Shown here in pieces: positions 53,221 through 62,317 of a stretch of 64,000 nucleotides of DNA (position 1 is the first letter of the stretch; each line of letters begins with the position of its first letter). The translations under genes were made by a program, and so were the position numbers. The notes below the pieces were generated by a model, which made no database searches, was not told the DNA's origin, and saw nothing but the letters and a program-made list of their open reading frames with translations. This stretch comes from JBDTCO01 sp039923495 (GTDB lineage: Bacteria > Myxococcota_A > Polyangia > Palsa-1104): contig JBDTCO010000042.1 in the NCBI GenBank assembly GCA_039923495.1, positions 37,071 through 101,070 on the forward strand, written 5' to 3'.

Positions 53221-54030
53221 TCAGAAGCGATACCCGAGCGTGACGAGCGGCAGGTTCATCGCGGCCTGCAGGTAGTAGTTACCGACGAGTGAAGCGCCGC
53301 CGCTGACCTTCTGGCAGCCGCCGTTTTCGTTGTAGTCACCGACGATCTTGTTGCAGCCGGGCGCGGCGCCGATGAGCGGGATCTTGAAGCCGACCGTGAA
53401 GCCGCTCGGCGACGTGTAGTGGAAGCCGGCTGCGATGCCGATGCCCGCCGAGAAGCCGCCCCACCACGTCGGCGTGAGCGTGCCGACCAGATCGAACTTC
53501 CAGTGGCTCCGCGGCGACATGCGCCAGGTGCCGCCGGCGCCGACGCCGAACCCGAAGAACTGGGCCTGGTCGGAGCCGGAAAAGATGATCGGGTAGCCGA
53601 TCGAGGTCCCGACGAAGCCGTAGAAGTGGCCGTAGTCCACGTCGAGGAACACGTTGCCCGGGCCGACGCCGAGCTGCAGGCCGACGTGGCGGTTCGACAG
53701 CGGCGGCGGCGGTGCCATGGGCGGCGCGAGCTGCGGGACGACCGTGTCAGCGACCGGCGCTGCCATCTGGATGGACACGACGTCGATGCGCGCGACCGTC
53801 ACGATGCGACGCGTGCCGTCCTCGACGAGCGTGACGTTCTGTCCGTCCCACGACACGGGCACGCCGGTGAGCTCGTGGTTCCCGGACAGCGTCACCGTGA
53901 CGCGGTGATCCTTGGCGACGGCGAGCGTGGCGTCGCTCACCTTGGGCGGCTGGTCCTGCGCATGGGCGACGGAGAGGGAGGAGAAGACGAGCGCGGCGGC
54001 AAGGGCGAAGGACGGTCGGAGAGGCTTCAT
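53221..54030 (-). CDS. exported beta-barrel protein, unknown function
   Basis: A 269-residue protein with signal PSFALAAALVFSSLSVAHA. An N-terminal segment (30-90) rich in Thr/Val strands (HRVTVTLSGNHELTGVPV) is followed by a proline linker (QLAPPMAPPPPL). The barrel-like domain (about 115-269) has alternating aromatic strands and ends in Arg-Phe (LVTLGYRF), the outer-membrane insertion signature. No family is recognised. ATG 54030 has GAGG 5 nt upstream. Confidence 0.85.
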   Translation of the reverse strand: MKPLRPSFALAAALVFSSLSVAHAQDQPPKVSDATLAVAKDHRVTVTLSGNHELTGVPVSWDGQNVTLVEDGTRRIVTVARIDVVSIQMAAPVADTVVPQLAPPMAPPPPLSNRHVGLQLGVGPGNVFLDVDYGHFYGFVGTSIGYPIIFSGSDQAQFFGFGVGAGGTWRMSPRSHWKFDLVGTLTPTWWGGFSAGIGIAAGFHYTSPSGFTVGFKIPLIGAAPGCNKIVGDYNENGGCQKVSGGASLVGNYYLQAAMNLPLVTLGYRF

Positions 54031-54156
54031 CATGACCTCGACCATAGCAGCCGACGTGCCACGCGACTGCGCTGAGGCGTTCCGCGTGTTTGGCCGCGGT
54101 GCTCGTCGAGAAGCTGACAGCCTCGTGTGCGAACTTCGTCCGCGCGTGACGAAGAG

Positions 54157-54882
54157 CTACCGCTCGCGGAGCTCGGCGGCGCGCGCGCGGACCTGCCAGA
54201 CCTTGATCATCGCCTCGACGAAGATCTTGGTCGACATCTTGGACTTGCCCCACTTGCGATCGACGAACTGGATCGGCATCTCGTGGATCGGCACGCCGAG
54301 CGCCAGCAGCGAGGCGGTGACCTCGATCTGGAAGCCGAAGCCGTCGGAACGCATCGACGGGAGGTCGAGCCGCTCGAGCGTTGCGCGACGGAAGCCCTTG
54401 AAGCCGGTGGTGAGGTCGTGCACGGGCGAGGCGAGCACGGTGCGGGCGTAGAGGCTGCCGCCCAGCGACACGAGGTTGCGGTACCACGGCCAGCCGACGG
54501 CGCCGCCGCCAGGGACGCGACGCGAGCCGATGACGGCGGGGTGCGTGTCGAGGAGCGCGCGCAGCCGCGGCAAATCGTTCGGATCGTGGCTGAAGTCGCA
54601 GTCCATCTGGATGATGAAGTCGAAGCCCTCGAGGAGCGCGCGCTGGTACCCGTAGCGATACGCGACGCCGAGCCCCTGCTTGTGCGGGCGGTGCGCGACC
54701 TCGATCTTCGGGTCGGCCGACGCGGCGCGATCCGCGAGCACGCCGGTGCCGTCGGGCGAGCTGTCGTCGATCACGAGGATGTGCGCGTCGGGCAGCGCGC
54801 CCCGGACGGCATCGAGCATCGGTGCCAGGTTGCCGGCCTCGTTGAACGTCGGGATGAGCACGATCGTACGCGGCGCGGTCAT
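54157..54882 (-). CDS. polyprenol monophosphomannose synthase-type glycosyltransferase (GT2)
   Basis: A 241-residue GT-A enzyme like dolichyl/polyprenyl-phosphate mannose synthase. It starts TIVLIPTFNEAGNL, has the nucleotide-binding DDSSPDGTG (about 40), QMDCDFSHDP with the metal-binding Asp residues, GSRRVPGGG and TTGFKGFRR. It transfers a sugar, usually mannose, to a lipid phosphate at the membrane face; no transmembrane extension is present. ATG 54882 is preferred to the upstream 54924 because the fold starts there. Divergent from the next gene. Confidence 0.93.
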   Translation of the reverse strand: MTAPRTIVLIPTFNEAGNLAPMLDAVRGALPDAHILVIDDSSPDGTGVLADRAASADPKIEVAHRPHKQGLGVAYRYGYQRALLEGFDFIIQMDCDFSHDPNDLPRLRALLDTHPAVIGSRRVPGGGAVGWPWYRNLVSLGGSLYARTVLASPVHDLTTGFKGFRRATLERLDLPSMRSDGFGFQIEVTASLLALGVPIHEMPIQFVDRKWGKSKMSTKIFVEAMIKVWQVRARAAELRER

Positions 54883-54940
54883 GAGACGAGCGCGACTTTC
54901 GTCGGTCCCGGCGCTCGTTGTCAAGGCATCCTGGCGACGA

Positions 54941-54969
54941 TTGGAACGGGACCCGAATTGGTCTACTGT
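54941..54969 (+). promoter_or_regulatory. promoter 8 nt before the polysaccharide operon start codon
   Basis: TTGGAA (54941-54946), 17-nt spacer, TACTGT (54964-54969), then 8 nt to GTG 54978. No Shine-Dalgarno sequence. A leaderless GTG-start message is predicted. Confidence 0.55.
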
Positions 54970-54977
54970 GACGGCGC

Positions 54978-56249
54978 GTGCGTATCGTCTGGCTGAAGAC
55001 CGAGTTGCTTCACCCGGTCGACCGCGGGGGTCGCATCCGCACGTACGCGGTGCTGAAGGCGCTGCGCGAGAAGCACGACGTCACGTACGTCGCCCTCGAT
55101 GACGGCCGCTCTGCGCCCGATGCCGCGGAGAAGTCCATCGAGTACGCGCACAAGCTCGTGCGCATCCCGTACGTCGCGCACCCGCGGCGATCGCTCGCGT
55201 TTCTCGGCCAGGTCGCGCAGAACCTCATTTCGTCGGAGCCGTTCTCCGGCTGGCGCTTTCGCTCGCCTCAGATGCGCGCGTACCTCGAGGGGCTGCGACC
55301 TTCCGACGCGGATGTCGTGGTGTGCGATTTCCTGTTCCCCGCGGTGAACGTGCCCGAGCCCTCGCTGCTGCCGACGGTGCTCTTCCAGCACAACGTCGAG
55401 GCGGTGATCTGGGAGCGCCTCGCGAAGAACGCAGGCTCCTTGCCACAGCGCCTTTACTACGGTCTGCAGGCCAAGCGCCTCGCCGCCTTCGAGGGGCACA
55501 CCTGCCGTCGCATGGACCACGTCATCGCCGTCTCCAAGGAAGACCGCGACTCGATGCGCACGCGCTACGGTGCCACGCGCGTCGACGATGTGCCGACGGG
55601 CGTCGACACCGAGTTCTTCAAGCCGGCCGGCCGCGCGACGCGTGATCCCGACCGCCTCGTCTTCATGGGCGCCATGGACTGGCTGCCCAACGAGGACGGC
55701 GTCGCGTTCTTCCTCGACGAGATCCTGCCGAAGATCCGCGCGAAGCGCCCCTCGGCCACCGTCACCATCGTCGGTCGCAATCCGTCGGACGCGATGCGAG
55801 CACGCTGTGCGGCGATGACCGGTGTCGAGGTCACGGGGACGGTGCCCGACGTGAGGCCGCACCTCGAGCGCGGCGCGGTGTTCGTCGTGCCGCTGCGCAT
55901 CGGTGGCGGCACGCGCCTCAAGATCTTCGAGGCCATGGGCATGGAGGTACCGACCGTCGCCACGCGCATCGGCGCCGAAGGTCTGCCGCTCACCCACGGC
56001 CAGGAGCTGCTCCTGGCCGACTCGCCCGCCGACTTCGCCGACGCCTGCGTGCGCCTCCTCGCTGACCCCGCCGAGGCCGAGGCGCTCGCGCAGCGCGCTG
56101 CCACGCGCGTGCGAGCCGAGTTCGGCTGGAGCGGCGTCGCCGATCGCTTCGCGCAGCTCTGCCAGGCTGCCATCGAGCACCACCGCGCTTCCGCTCCATC
56201 CACCGCTTCATCCACGAACATCGCAGCAGCGAGAAAGAACCACGCATGA
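54978..56249 (+). CDS. glycosyltransferase family 4-like (GT-B)
   Basis: A 423-residue GT-B enzyme. The N-domain (RIVWLKTELLHPVDRGGRIR) resembles sugar transferases of PEP-CTERM/EpsH1-type polysaccharide clusters, and the C-domain has VPTGVDTEFF, VFMGAMDWLPN and the donor-binding PLRIGGGTRLKIFEAMGM. It ends in an Ala/Ser-rich tail. GTG 54978 is the start, set by the promoter spacing. It overlaps the dehydrogenase gene by ATGA. Confidence 0.93.
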   Translation: MRIVWLKTELLHPVDRGGRIRTYAVLKALREKHDVTYVALDDGRSAPDAAEKSIEYAHKLVRIPYVAHPRRSLAFLGQVAQNLISSEPFSGWRFRSPQMRAYLEGLRPSDADVVVCDFLFPAVNVPEPSLLPTVLFQHNVEAVIWERLAKNAGSLPQRLYYGLQAKRLAAFEGHTCRRMDHVIAVSKEDRDSMRTRYGATRVDDVPTGVDTEFFKPAGRATRDPDRLVFMGAMDWLPNEDGVAFFLDEILPKIRAKRPSATVTIVGRNPSDAMRARCAAMTGVEVTGTVPDVRPHLERGAVFVVPLRIGGGTRLKIFEAMGMEVPTVATRIGAEGLPLTHGQELLLADSPADFADACVRLLADPAEAEALAQRAATRVRAEFGWSGVADRFAQLCQAAIEHHRASAPSTASSTNIAAARKNHA

Positions 56250-57571
56250 GCATGACAGGCGTCAGTGTCTTCGGTTTGGGTTATGTCGGCTGCGTCTCGG
56301 CCGCCTGCTTCGCAGAGGAGAAGTTCCTCGTGACGGGCGTCGACGTCAGTACGTCCAAGGTGAACATGATCAACGCCGGCAAGGCGACGATCGTGGAGAA
56401 TGGCATCCAGGAGCTCGTCGCGGCCATGGTCGCGGAGAAGCGCCTGCGCGCCACCACCGACGTCGTCGAGGCGGTGAAGGCGAGCACGATCTCGCTCGTG
56501 TGCGTCGGCACGCCGTCGCGCCCGAACGGCAGCATCGACCTCACGTACATCGAGCGCGTGTGCGAGCAGATCGGCGCCGCGATCGCGCAGAAGAAGGAGC
56601 ACCACGTCGTCGTCATCCGCTCGACGGTCCTGCCTGGCACCATCGAGGGCACGGTCATTCCGGCGCTCGAGCGTGGCTCGGGCAAGAAGCTCGGCGAGGC
56701 ATTCGGCGTCTGCTCGAACCCCGAGTTCCTGCGCGAGGGCTCGTCGATCAAGGACTTCCACGAGCCGCCGTTCACGCTCATCGGCGCGAGCGATCCGAGG
56801 TCGGGTGAGGCGCTCAAGGCGCTTTACGCCGGCATCGAGGCGCCGGTCCACGTCGTCGCGCTCAAGGTCGCAGAGACGGTGAAGTACGCCTGCAACTGCT
56901 TCCACGGCCTCAAGGTCGCGTTCTCGAACGAGATCGGGAACATCTGCAAGGCGCTCTCCATCGACAGCCACGAGGTCATGAAGATCTTCGTCGAGGACAG
57001 AAAGCTCAACGTCTCGCCCGCGTACCTGCGTCCGGGCTTCGCGTTCGGCGGCTCGTGCCTCCCGAAGGACCTGCGCGCCATCACCTACAAGGCGAAGCAG
57101 GTCGACGTCGCGACGCCGCTGCTCTCGTCGGTGCTCGAGTCCAACCGCCTGCAGATCCAGCGGGCCGCTGACATGATCTTCGCGACGAAGAGCAAGAAGG
57201 TAGGCATCCTCGGCATGAGCTTCAAGGCCGGCACCGACGATCTGCGCGAGTCGCCGGTCGTCACGCTCATCGAGCAGCTGCTCGGCAAGGGCGTGCAGAT
57301 CGCCATCTACGATCGCGACGTCTCGTCGGCGAGCATCATCGGCGCCAACCGCGAGTACATCGAGAAGGAGATCCCGCACATCTGGACGCTCATGAAGGAT
57401 ACCGTGGGGGGCGTGCTCGAGAGCTCTGATGTCGTCGTCATCGGCAACGGGTCCAAGGAGTTTCGCGACGTCTCCGGCAAGCTGCGCCAGGGACAGATGG
57501 TCATCGACCTCGTGCGCGCGTTCGGTCCACGCGTCAGCGATGGTCAGTCCTACGAAGGGATTTGCTGGTAA
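56246..57571 (+). CDS. UDP-glucose/GDP-mannose 6-dehydrogenase family
   Basis: A 441-residue nucleotide-sugar dehydrogenase that oxidises a hexose C6 to uronate with NAD+. It has GLGYVGCVSAACFAEE (NAD fold), CVGTPSRPNGSIDL, SNPEFLREGSSIKDF, the catalytic cysteine in FGGSCLPKD (about residue 270) and GMSFKAGTDDLRESP. The last segments look closer to GDP-mannose dehydrogenase (AlgD) than to Ugd, but substrate cannot be proven. Sits in the polysaccharide operon. Confidence 0.95.
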   Translation: MSMTGVSVFGLGYVGCVSAACFAEEKFLVTGVDVSTSKVNMINAGKATIVENGIQELVAAMVAEKRLRATTDVVEAVKASTISLVCVGTPSRPNGSIDLTYIERVCEQIGAAIAQKKEHHVVVIRSTVLPGTIEGTVIPALERGSGKKLGEAFGVCSNPEFLREGSSIKDFHEPPFTLIGASDPRSGEALKALYAGIEAPVHVVALKVAETVKYACNCFHGLKVAFSNEIGNICKALSIDSHEVMKIFVEDRKLNVSPAYLRPGFAFGGSCLPKDLRAITYKAKQVDVATPLLSSVLESNRLQIQRAADMIFATKSKKVGILGMSFKAGTDDLRESPVVTLIEQLLGKGVQIAIYDRDVSSASIIGANREYIEKEIPHIWTLMKDTVGGVLESSDVVVIGNGSKEFRDVSGKLRQGQMVIDLVRAFGPRVSDGQSYEGICW

Positions 57572-57576
57572 CGCCT

Positions 57577-58950
57577 ATGTCGAAGCCGTCGGTCATCGTC
57601 CTCGAGCTCAACGAGCTCTCACCGCCGCTCATGAGCCGCTTCATCGCGGCGGGTGAGCTGCCCAACTTCGCGCGCCTCCAGCGCGAGTCCGAGACGTGGA
57701 TCACCGACGCCGAGGAGAAGCCTCCGTTCCTCGAGCCGTGGATCCAGTGGGTCACCATCCACACGGGTCTCGCGTACGAGCACCACCAGCTCTTCCATCT
57801 CGGAGACGGACACCGGCTCGAGGCACCGCGCATCTGGGACACGCTTTCCGAGCGCGGCTACTCGAGCTGGATCTGCGGCTCGATGAACGCCGGCTATCGC
57901 CCGGGCTTCAACGGCCTCGTGATGCCGGATCCGTGGGCAAAGCAGCTCGCCGCGTCGCCGGAGCTCGCCGGCTACCTCGACTTCGTGCGCGCCAACGTCC
58001 TCGAGTACTCCAACGACGAGCACGGCATGGGCATGCTCGACTACGCGAAGTTCGGCCTCTACATGGCCAAGCATGGCCTCTCGCCCGAGAGCGTGCTCGG
58101 TCTCGGGCTGCAGCTCGCCGAGGAGCGCAGGAACCACAACGCGAAGTGGAAGCGCGCCGCGTCGCTCGACCTCCTGCAGTTCGACGTGTTCAAGCACTTC
58201 TACAAGAAGACGCATCCTGACTTCGCCACCTTCTTCGCGAACTCCACGGCCCACTACCAGCACTACTTCTGGCGCAACCTCGAGCCCGATCGCTTCAAGC
58301 TGCAGCCCACCGCCGACGATCAGGCGGAGCACCGCGAGGCCGTGCTGTTCGGCTATCGACGCATGGACGCGCTCGTCGGTCGGTTCATCGATCTCGCCGG
58401 CCCCGCGACCACGCTCGTCTTCGTGACCGCGCTCAGCCAGCAGCCCTACCTGCTCTTCGAGGAGGACGGCGGCAAGGTCTCGTACCGACCGCGCGAGTTC
58501 GCGCCGTTCCTCGATGCCGTCGGTGTGAAGCAACACAGCGACGTCGTGCCCGTCATGACGCAGAACTTCTCGCTGCGCTTCCCGGACAAGGCCGCGAGCG
58601 ACGCCGCCATCGCCGCGCTCGGCAAGCTCACCGTGAACGGCGAGCCGATGATGGCCGTCAACCCGGACCCCGCCCACCACTCGATGAACGTGGGCTGCAA
58701 GCTCCACGGCTCGATCGCGAAGGACGCGCTCATCGAGGGCGGCCCCTCACCCGTGCGCTTCTTCGACCTGCTCTACCAGATAGAGGGCGTGAAGTCGGGC
58801 ATGCACCACCCCGATGGCATGCTCTGGATCCGCCGTCCCGATCACCACCACGAGACGCACCGCGACAAGCTCCTGCTCACGCAGGTCCACCCGATGCTCC
58901 TCGAGATGTTCCCTCAGGCGGGCACGCGACCCATGCGATCTGCCGGGTGA
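57577..58950 (+). CDS. alkaline-phosphatase-superfamily protein with degenerate active site
   Basis: A 457-residue protein. It resembles type-I phosphodiesterase/nucleotide-pyrophosphatase sequences in ELPNFARLQRES, AHYQHYFWR and FGYRRMDALVGRFIDL. The usual metal-binding segments are altered: the start reads VIVLELNELSP where a GLDG-like motif is expected, and TALSQQPYL stands where SDHG is expected. It may therefore be non-catalytic or use different residues. It follows the dehydrogenase within 6 bases, so a role in processing or modifying the polysaccharide is plausible. ATG 57577 was preferred over TTG 57562. Confidence 0.82.
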   Translation: MSKPSVIVLELNELSPPLMSRFIAAGELPNFARLQRESETWITDAEEKPPFLEPWIQWVTIHTGLAYEHHQLFHLGDGHRLEAPRIWDTLSERGYSSWICGSMNAGYRPGFNGLVMPDPWAKQLAASPELAGYLDFVRANVLEYSNDEHGMGMLDYAKFGLYMAKHGLSPESVLGLGLQLAEERRNHNAKWKRAASLDLLQFDVFKHFYKKTHPDFATFFANSTAHYQHYFWRNLEPDRFKLQPTADDQAEHREAVLFGYRRMDALVGRFIDLAGPATTLVFVTALSQQPYLLFEEDGGKVSYRPREFAPFLDAVGVKQHSDVVPVMTQNFSLRFPDKAASDAAIAALGKLTVNGEPMMAVNPDPAHHSMNVGCKLHGSIAKDALIEGGPSPVRFFDLLYQIEGVKSGMHHPDGMLWIRRPDHHHETHRDKLLLTQVHPMLLEMFPQAGTRPMRSAG

Positions 58951-58956
58951 TGCTGC

Positions 58957-58993
58957 AAGGCTGACGCGGAAAGGCTGACGCGGAAAGGCAGAC
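58957..58993. repeat. 14-bp tandem repeat, 2.6 copies, in a convergent intergenic gap
   Basis: AAGGCTGACGCGGA occurs at 58957-58970 and 58971-58984, with a partial copy (AAGGCAGAC) following. It lies between convergent stops at 58950 and 59030. No hairpin terminator is obvious. Confidence 0.7.
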
Positions 58994-59029
58994 ATCACCG
59001 AGCGCTGGGCGCGGCGACCCGGAGCTCGT

Positions 59030-60055
59030 TCAGGCGGTATGCTTCGACAGCAGCTGCGGGAACATGACGCGGGCGCGGAAGAGGTCACGCGACTCTTCCG
59101 GGCTGACCCAGCCGCGCTTGATGTCGAACGCGTCGAGCTCGTGCGGCGAGTTGTAGCCGCCGTAGAACGAGAACGCGGCCTGAAAACCGCAGTCGCGCGC
59201 GAGCGCCTTCGTCGTCGGCGTGAACGTCCACGGCTTGCCGTTGGGGTAGGCGAGCAGCGTCGGCGCGACGCCGGTCTCGCGCAGGATGTCGTCGCGGCTG
59301 CGCTCGATCTCGGCGCGCTGCTCATCATCCGTGAGCTTCGAGAGGATCGGGTGCGAGTGCGTGTGCGCACCGATCGCGTGTCCCAGGCCGCGCAGCTCGC
59401 GAACGTGCTCCCAGCCCATGAACAGCGGCGTGTCGCGATGCGCGTCCTTCGCGGCGACGCCGGCGGCCTGCTCGACGGCGTCGATGAAGCGGTCGTGCAG
59501 CGTCGTCGGCAGCGAGTGGTAGAGCTTGCGGATCGCGCGCGCGGCGTGATCGCTCGGGATGACGGCGATGGTCCACGGCCCGTGACCGTCGCCGAGCGCG
59601 GCGATGTGCAGCGTCGGCACCTCGGTGCGGCGCGTGCTGTACGCGATCCGATCCCAGTGGGTGATCGTGTCGGTGCCGATGAAGCCGGTGGTCACGAAGA
59701 AGATCGCAGGCAGCCCATGCCGCGCGAGGATGCGACCGGCCTCGAGGTTGTCGAGGTAGCCGTCGTCGAAGGTGATGATGGCAGAGGGCTCACGCAGCTC
59801 GAGCTGGCCGCGTGCGACGCGCGTGACCTCGTCGGCCGACAGCACGCGCACGGTGTCCTTCATGAAGCCGCACTGCCAGTCGAACTCTTCGAGTGACGCG
59901 GAGATGACGCCCTGGTCGAGCACGTCGAAGTCGCAGATGCGGTGGTACGTGAGCCCCATGAGGCCGGGCTCGCCGAACGCCCGCACGAGCGGCTTCAGGA
60001 GTGGACGTCCCAGCGCGCGGGCCAGGAGCTCGCGCTTACCTTTGAACAGCTGCAT
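59030..60055 (-). CDS. polysaccharide deacetylase (NodB-type, CE4)
   Basis: A 341-residue protein with a NodB homology domain. ITFDDGYLDN (about residue 92) gives the catalytic and metal Asp pair, and GAHTHSHP (about 230) the metal His residues. LLAYPNGKPW and TPTTKALARDCGF follow as in family members. It likely removes acetyl groups from GlcNAc-containing polysaccharide. No signal peptide is seen. ATG 60055 rather than GTG/ATG upstream follows from the promoter at 60067-60095, which lies 11 nt upstream. Confidence 0.93.
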   Translation of the reverse strand: MQLFKGKRELLARALGRPLLKPLVRAFGEPGLMGLTYHRICDFDVLDQGVISASLEEFDWQCGFMKDTVRVLSADEVTRVARGQLELREPSAIITFDDGYLDNLEAGRILARHGLPAIFFVTTGFIGTDTITHWDRIAYSTRRTEVPTLHIAALGDGHGPWTIAVIPSDHAARAIRKLYHSLPTTLHDRFIDAVEQAAGVAAKDAHRDTPLFMGWEHVRELRGLGHAIGAHTHSHPILSKLTDDEQRAEIERSRDDILRETGVAPTLLAYPNGKPWTFTPTTKALARDCGFQAAFSFYGGYNSPHELDAFDIKRGWVSPEESRDLFRARVMFPQLLSKHTA

Positions 60056-60066
60056 CGGGCGTCTCG

Positions 60067-60095
60067 ATCGTAAGCGTTGCGCCACGCACCGTCAA
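60067..60095 (-). promoter_or_regulatory. strong promoter of the deacetylase gene
   Basis: Minus-strand TTGACG (60095-60090), 17-nt spacer, TACGAT (60072-60067), then 11 nt to ATG 60055. Hexamers and spacing are identical to those at 8840-8868. It lets the deacetylase be expressed separately from the upstream glycosyltransferase genes. Confidence 0.65.
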
Positions 60096-60103
60096 TGAAC
60101 GCG

Positions 60104-61213
60104 CTACCACGTGACACGCTGTGCGCCGCTGAGCTGGCGCCACAATCCGACGACGGCCGCCGCGTTGAGGACCACGAACGTGCGCGCGACCTGGCCGAGC
60201 TTGGTGCCGCGGTCGCCGAGGATGGCGAGGCCGTAGAAGCCGAGCTGTCCGATGCTGACGAGCGCGAGCACCGGCAACAGCGGCCCGTGCTCCATCGCGG
60301 TCGCGACCGGCAGCGAGACGAAGAGCGCGAGCAGCGCCCACGGACACACGAGGCGCATGATCTTGTGCGACATGAACTCGAACCAGGACGGGTTCGACCA
60401 CGGCGCGAGGAGCCCGGGCAGCTTGCCGAGGAGCTGGTACTGCCCGGCGAGCGTGCGGACCTTGCGGCCGAACTCTCGCTCGTCGTCGAAGGCCTGATCG
60501 TGCGCGATGGCGTCGTCTGCGAAGAGCAGCTTGCGACCTTGGAGGCGGAGGCGGAGCGGGATCCACATGTCGTCGAGGATCATGTCCTTCGGGATGCCAG
60601 GCAGGTCGGCCTTGCGGATGACGTAGATCGGACCGGTCACGCCGAGCATCGAGCGGAAGCGTGCCTCGTGGTTGCGGAGCGCGTTCTCGTAGCGCCAGTA
60701 CACACCCGCACCCGCTGTCGTCGGCAGCAAGAGGTTGCCGGACACGCACGCGACCTCGGGCGGTGCGAGGCGCGTCGTGAGCGCGCGCAGGCAGCCGCGC
60801 TCGAGCGGCTGGCGGATGTCGGTCATGAGCAGCACCTCACCGGACGCGAGCTCGAGCATCCTGTTCACGGCGGTGGGCTTGCCCTGGCGCGTGCCGCCGA
60901 CGACGAGCTGCACGCGTGCGTCCCGCTCGGCGTAGTCCCTCGCGATCGCATCGGTCTCGTCGGTCGCACCGTCCGAGTACACGAGGATCTGCAAGCGATC
61001 GGCAGGCCAGTCGAGCGCGAGCAGGCTGTCGAGCTTGGCCGGCAGGTACGAGGCGGCGTTGTAGGCGGGGATGAGCGCGGTGACCCTCGGTGTCCACGAC
61101 GCGTCGGTGACGACGCGCTGCGGGAACAGCCGCGACAGGACTAGGAGCACGATCGGATAGCCGAGGTAGGTGTAGAGGATCGCGGTCAGCGCCACCGTAG
61201 CGACGACGATCAT
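60104..61213 (-). CDS. membrane-associated glycosyltransferase family 2
   Basis: A 369-residue GT2 enzyme: N-terminal transmembrane helix (VATVALTAILYTYLGYPIVL), then VTALIPAYNAASYL, the DGATDET segment, the acceptor-site motif DDMWIPLRLR and a Q-R-like EFGRKVRTLAGQYQLL. Two or three C-terminal helices follow (VCPWALLALFVSLPVATA; LLPVLALVSIGQLGFYGLAIL). This layout resembles polymerising or processive synthases. Its ATG overlaps the stop of the upstream GT4 gene as ATGA. Confidence 0.92.
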   Translation of the reverse strand: MIVVATVALTAILYTYLGYPIVLLVLSRLFPQRVVTDASWTPRVTALIPAYNAASYLPAKLDSLLALDWPADRLQILVYSDGATDETDAIARDYAERDARVQLVVGGTRQGKPTAVNRMLELASGEVLLMTDIRQPLERGCLRALTTRLAPPEVACVSGNLLLPTTAGAGVYWRYENALRNHEARFRSMLGVTGPIYVIRKADLPGIPKDMILDDMWIPLRLRLQGRKLLFADDAIAHDQAFDDEREFGRKVRTLAGQYQLLGKLPGLLAPWSNPSWFEFMSHKIMRLVCPWALLALFVSLPVATAMEHGPLLPVLALVSIGQLGFYGLAILGDRGTKLGQVARTFVVLNAAAVVGLWRQLSGAQRVTW

Positions 61214-62313
61214 CGCCGGAGCTGCTCGTGCAGCGTCTGATAGAGCGCGAGGTAACGATCGACCATCGTGCGCGCCGAGTACTCCGACAGCGCGAGCGCG
61301 CGACCCGCTGCAGCGATGGCCTCGGCCTTCGTTCGATCTTCGCGCACCGACACCAGCGCGGCTCTGAGCGCGGCAGCATCACCCGGCGGCGTGAGCAGGC
61401 CCGTCTCGCCGTGGGTGACGACGTTGGGGATGCCGCCGACGGCCGTCGACACGATGGGCAGCGCGGACGCCATGGCCTCGAGGATCACCAGCGGCAGGCC
61501 CTCGGAGCGCGACGACATGCAGAACACGTCGTAGGCCTGCATGATGCGCGGTGCATCGCGACGCACGCCGAGGAGGTGCATGTTCGCGCCCGTGCGTCCG
61601 CGCAGCGCGGCGAGGTCGGCGCCGTCGCCGACGATGACGAGGTGCGCGCCCGCGGCACACAGCGGCGCCATCGCGTCGACGAGGAGCGGGTGGTTCTTCT
61701 CGGGCACCACGCGACCGACGGTGCCGACGACCCACGCGTCCTCCGGGATGCCGAGCTCGCGACGCACCTCGTTGCGCAGCGGTCGCGCGGGGTCGAAGCG
61801 ATCGAGATCGATGCCGTTTCGAATGACGCGGATCTTGTCCGTCGCGACGTCGTGCTCTGCGCGCGCGAAGTCGGCGGTCTCCTCGGAGACGCACACGTAC
61901 GCGTCCGCGAGCGTGCCCGACAGCCGGCGCAGCATGCGACGCAGGAACGGGCTCGGGTTCTCCCCGTGTCGCGTGTGCACCGTCACCGCACGGGCGAGCT
62001 TGCCGGCGGGCGCGCCGTAGATGAGCGGCTGCGGGTTGTGCGTGTGCACCACGTCGATGCGACGGCTGCGAAAGAGCTGCGCGAGGCGCGCGGGCAACGT
62101 CAGATCGATGCCGACCGTGCGTGGCCACTTCGTGCGCGTGTCGACGGCGATGCCATGCGCGCGGAACTCGTCGGCGAGCGGACCCTCGGTGCCCTCGCCG
62201 AGCGAGACGCCGAGCACCTCGTGACCACGCGCCTTCTGTCCGACGGCGAGATCGAGCGCGACGCGCTCCTGGCCACCCATCCCGAAGGTGGGCAACAGGT
62301 GAGCGATGTTCAT
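61210..62313 (-). CDS. glycosyltransferase family 4
   Basis: A 367-residue GT-B enzyme: HLLPTFGMGGQERVALDLA, VVHTHNPQPL, VRVIRNGIDLDRFDP-like, GTVGRVVPEKNH, and the donor-binding FCMSSRSEGLPLVILEAMASALP. It adds a sugar during polysaccharide assembly, probably from a UDP-sugar. It follows the sugar transferase gene by 4 bases and precedes the GT2 gene by ATGA overlap. Confidence 0.94.
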   Translation of the reverse strand: MNIAHLLPTFGMGGQERVALDLAVGQKARGHEVLGVSLGEGTEGPLADEFRAHGIAVDTRTKWPRTVGIDLTLPARLAQLFRSRRIDVVHTHNPQPLIYGAPAGKLARAVTVHTRHGENPSPFLRRMLRRLSGTLADAYVCVSEETADFARAEHDVATDKIRVIRNGIDLDRFDPARPLRNEVRRELGIPEDAWVVGTVGRVVPEKNHPLLVDAMAPLCAAGAHLVIVGDGADLAALRGRTGANMHLLGVRRDAPRIMQAYDVFCMSSRSEGLPLVILEAMASALPIVSTAVGGIPNVVTHGETGLLTPPGDAAALRAALVSVREDRTKAEAIAAAGRALALSEYSARTMVDRYLALYQTLHEQLRR

Positions 62314-62317
62314 GGTG

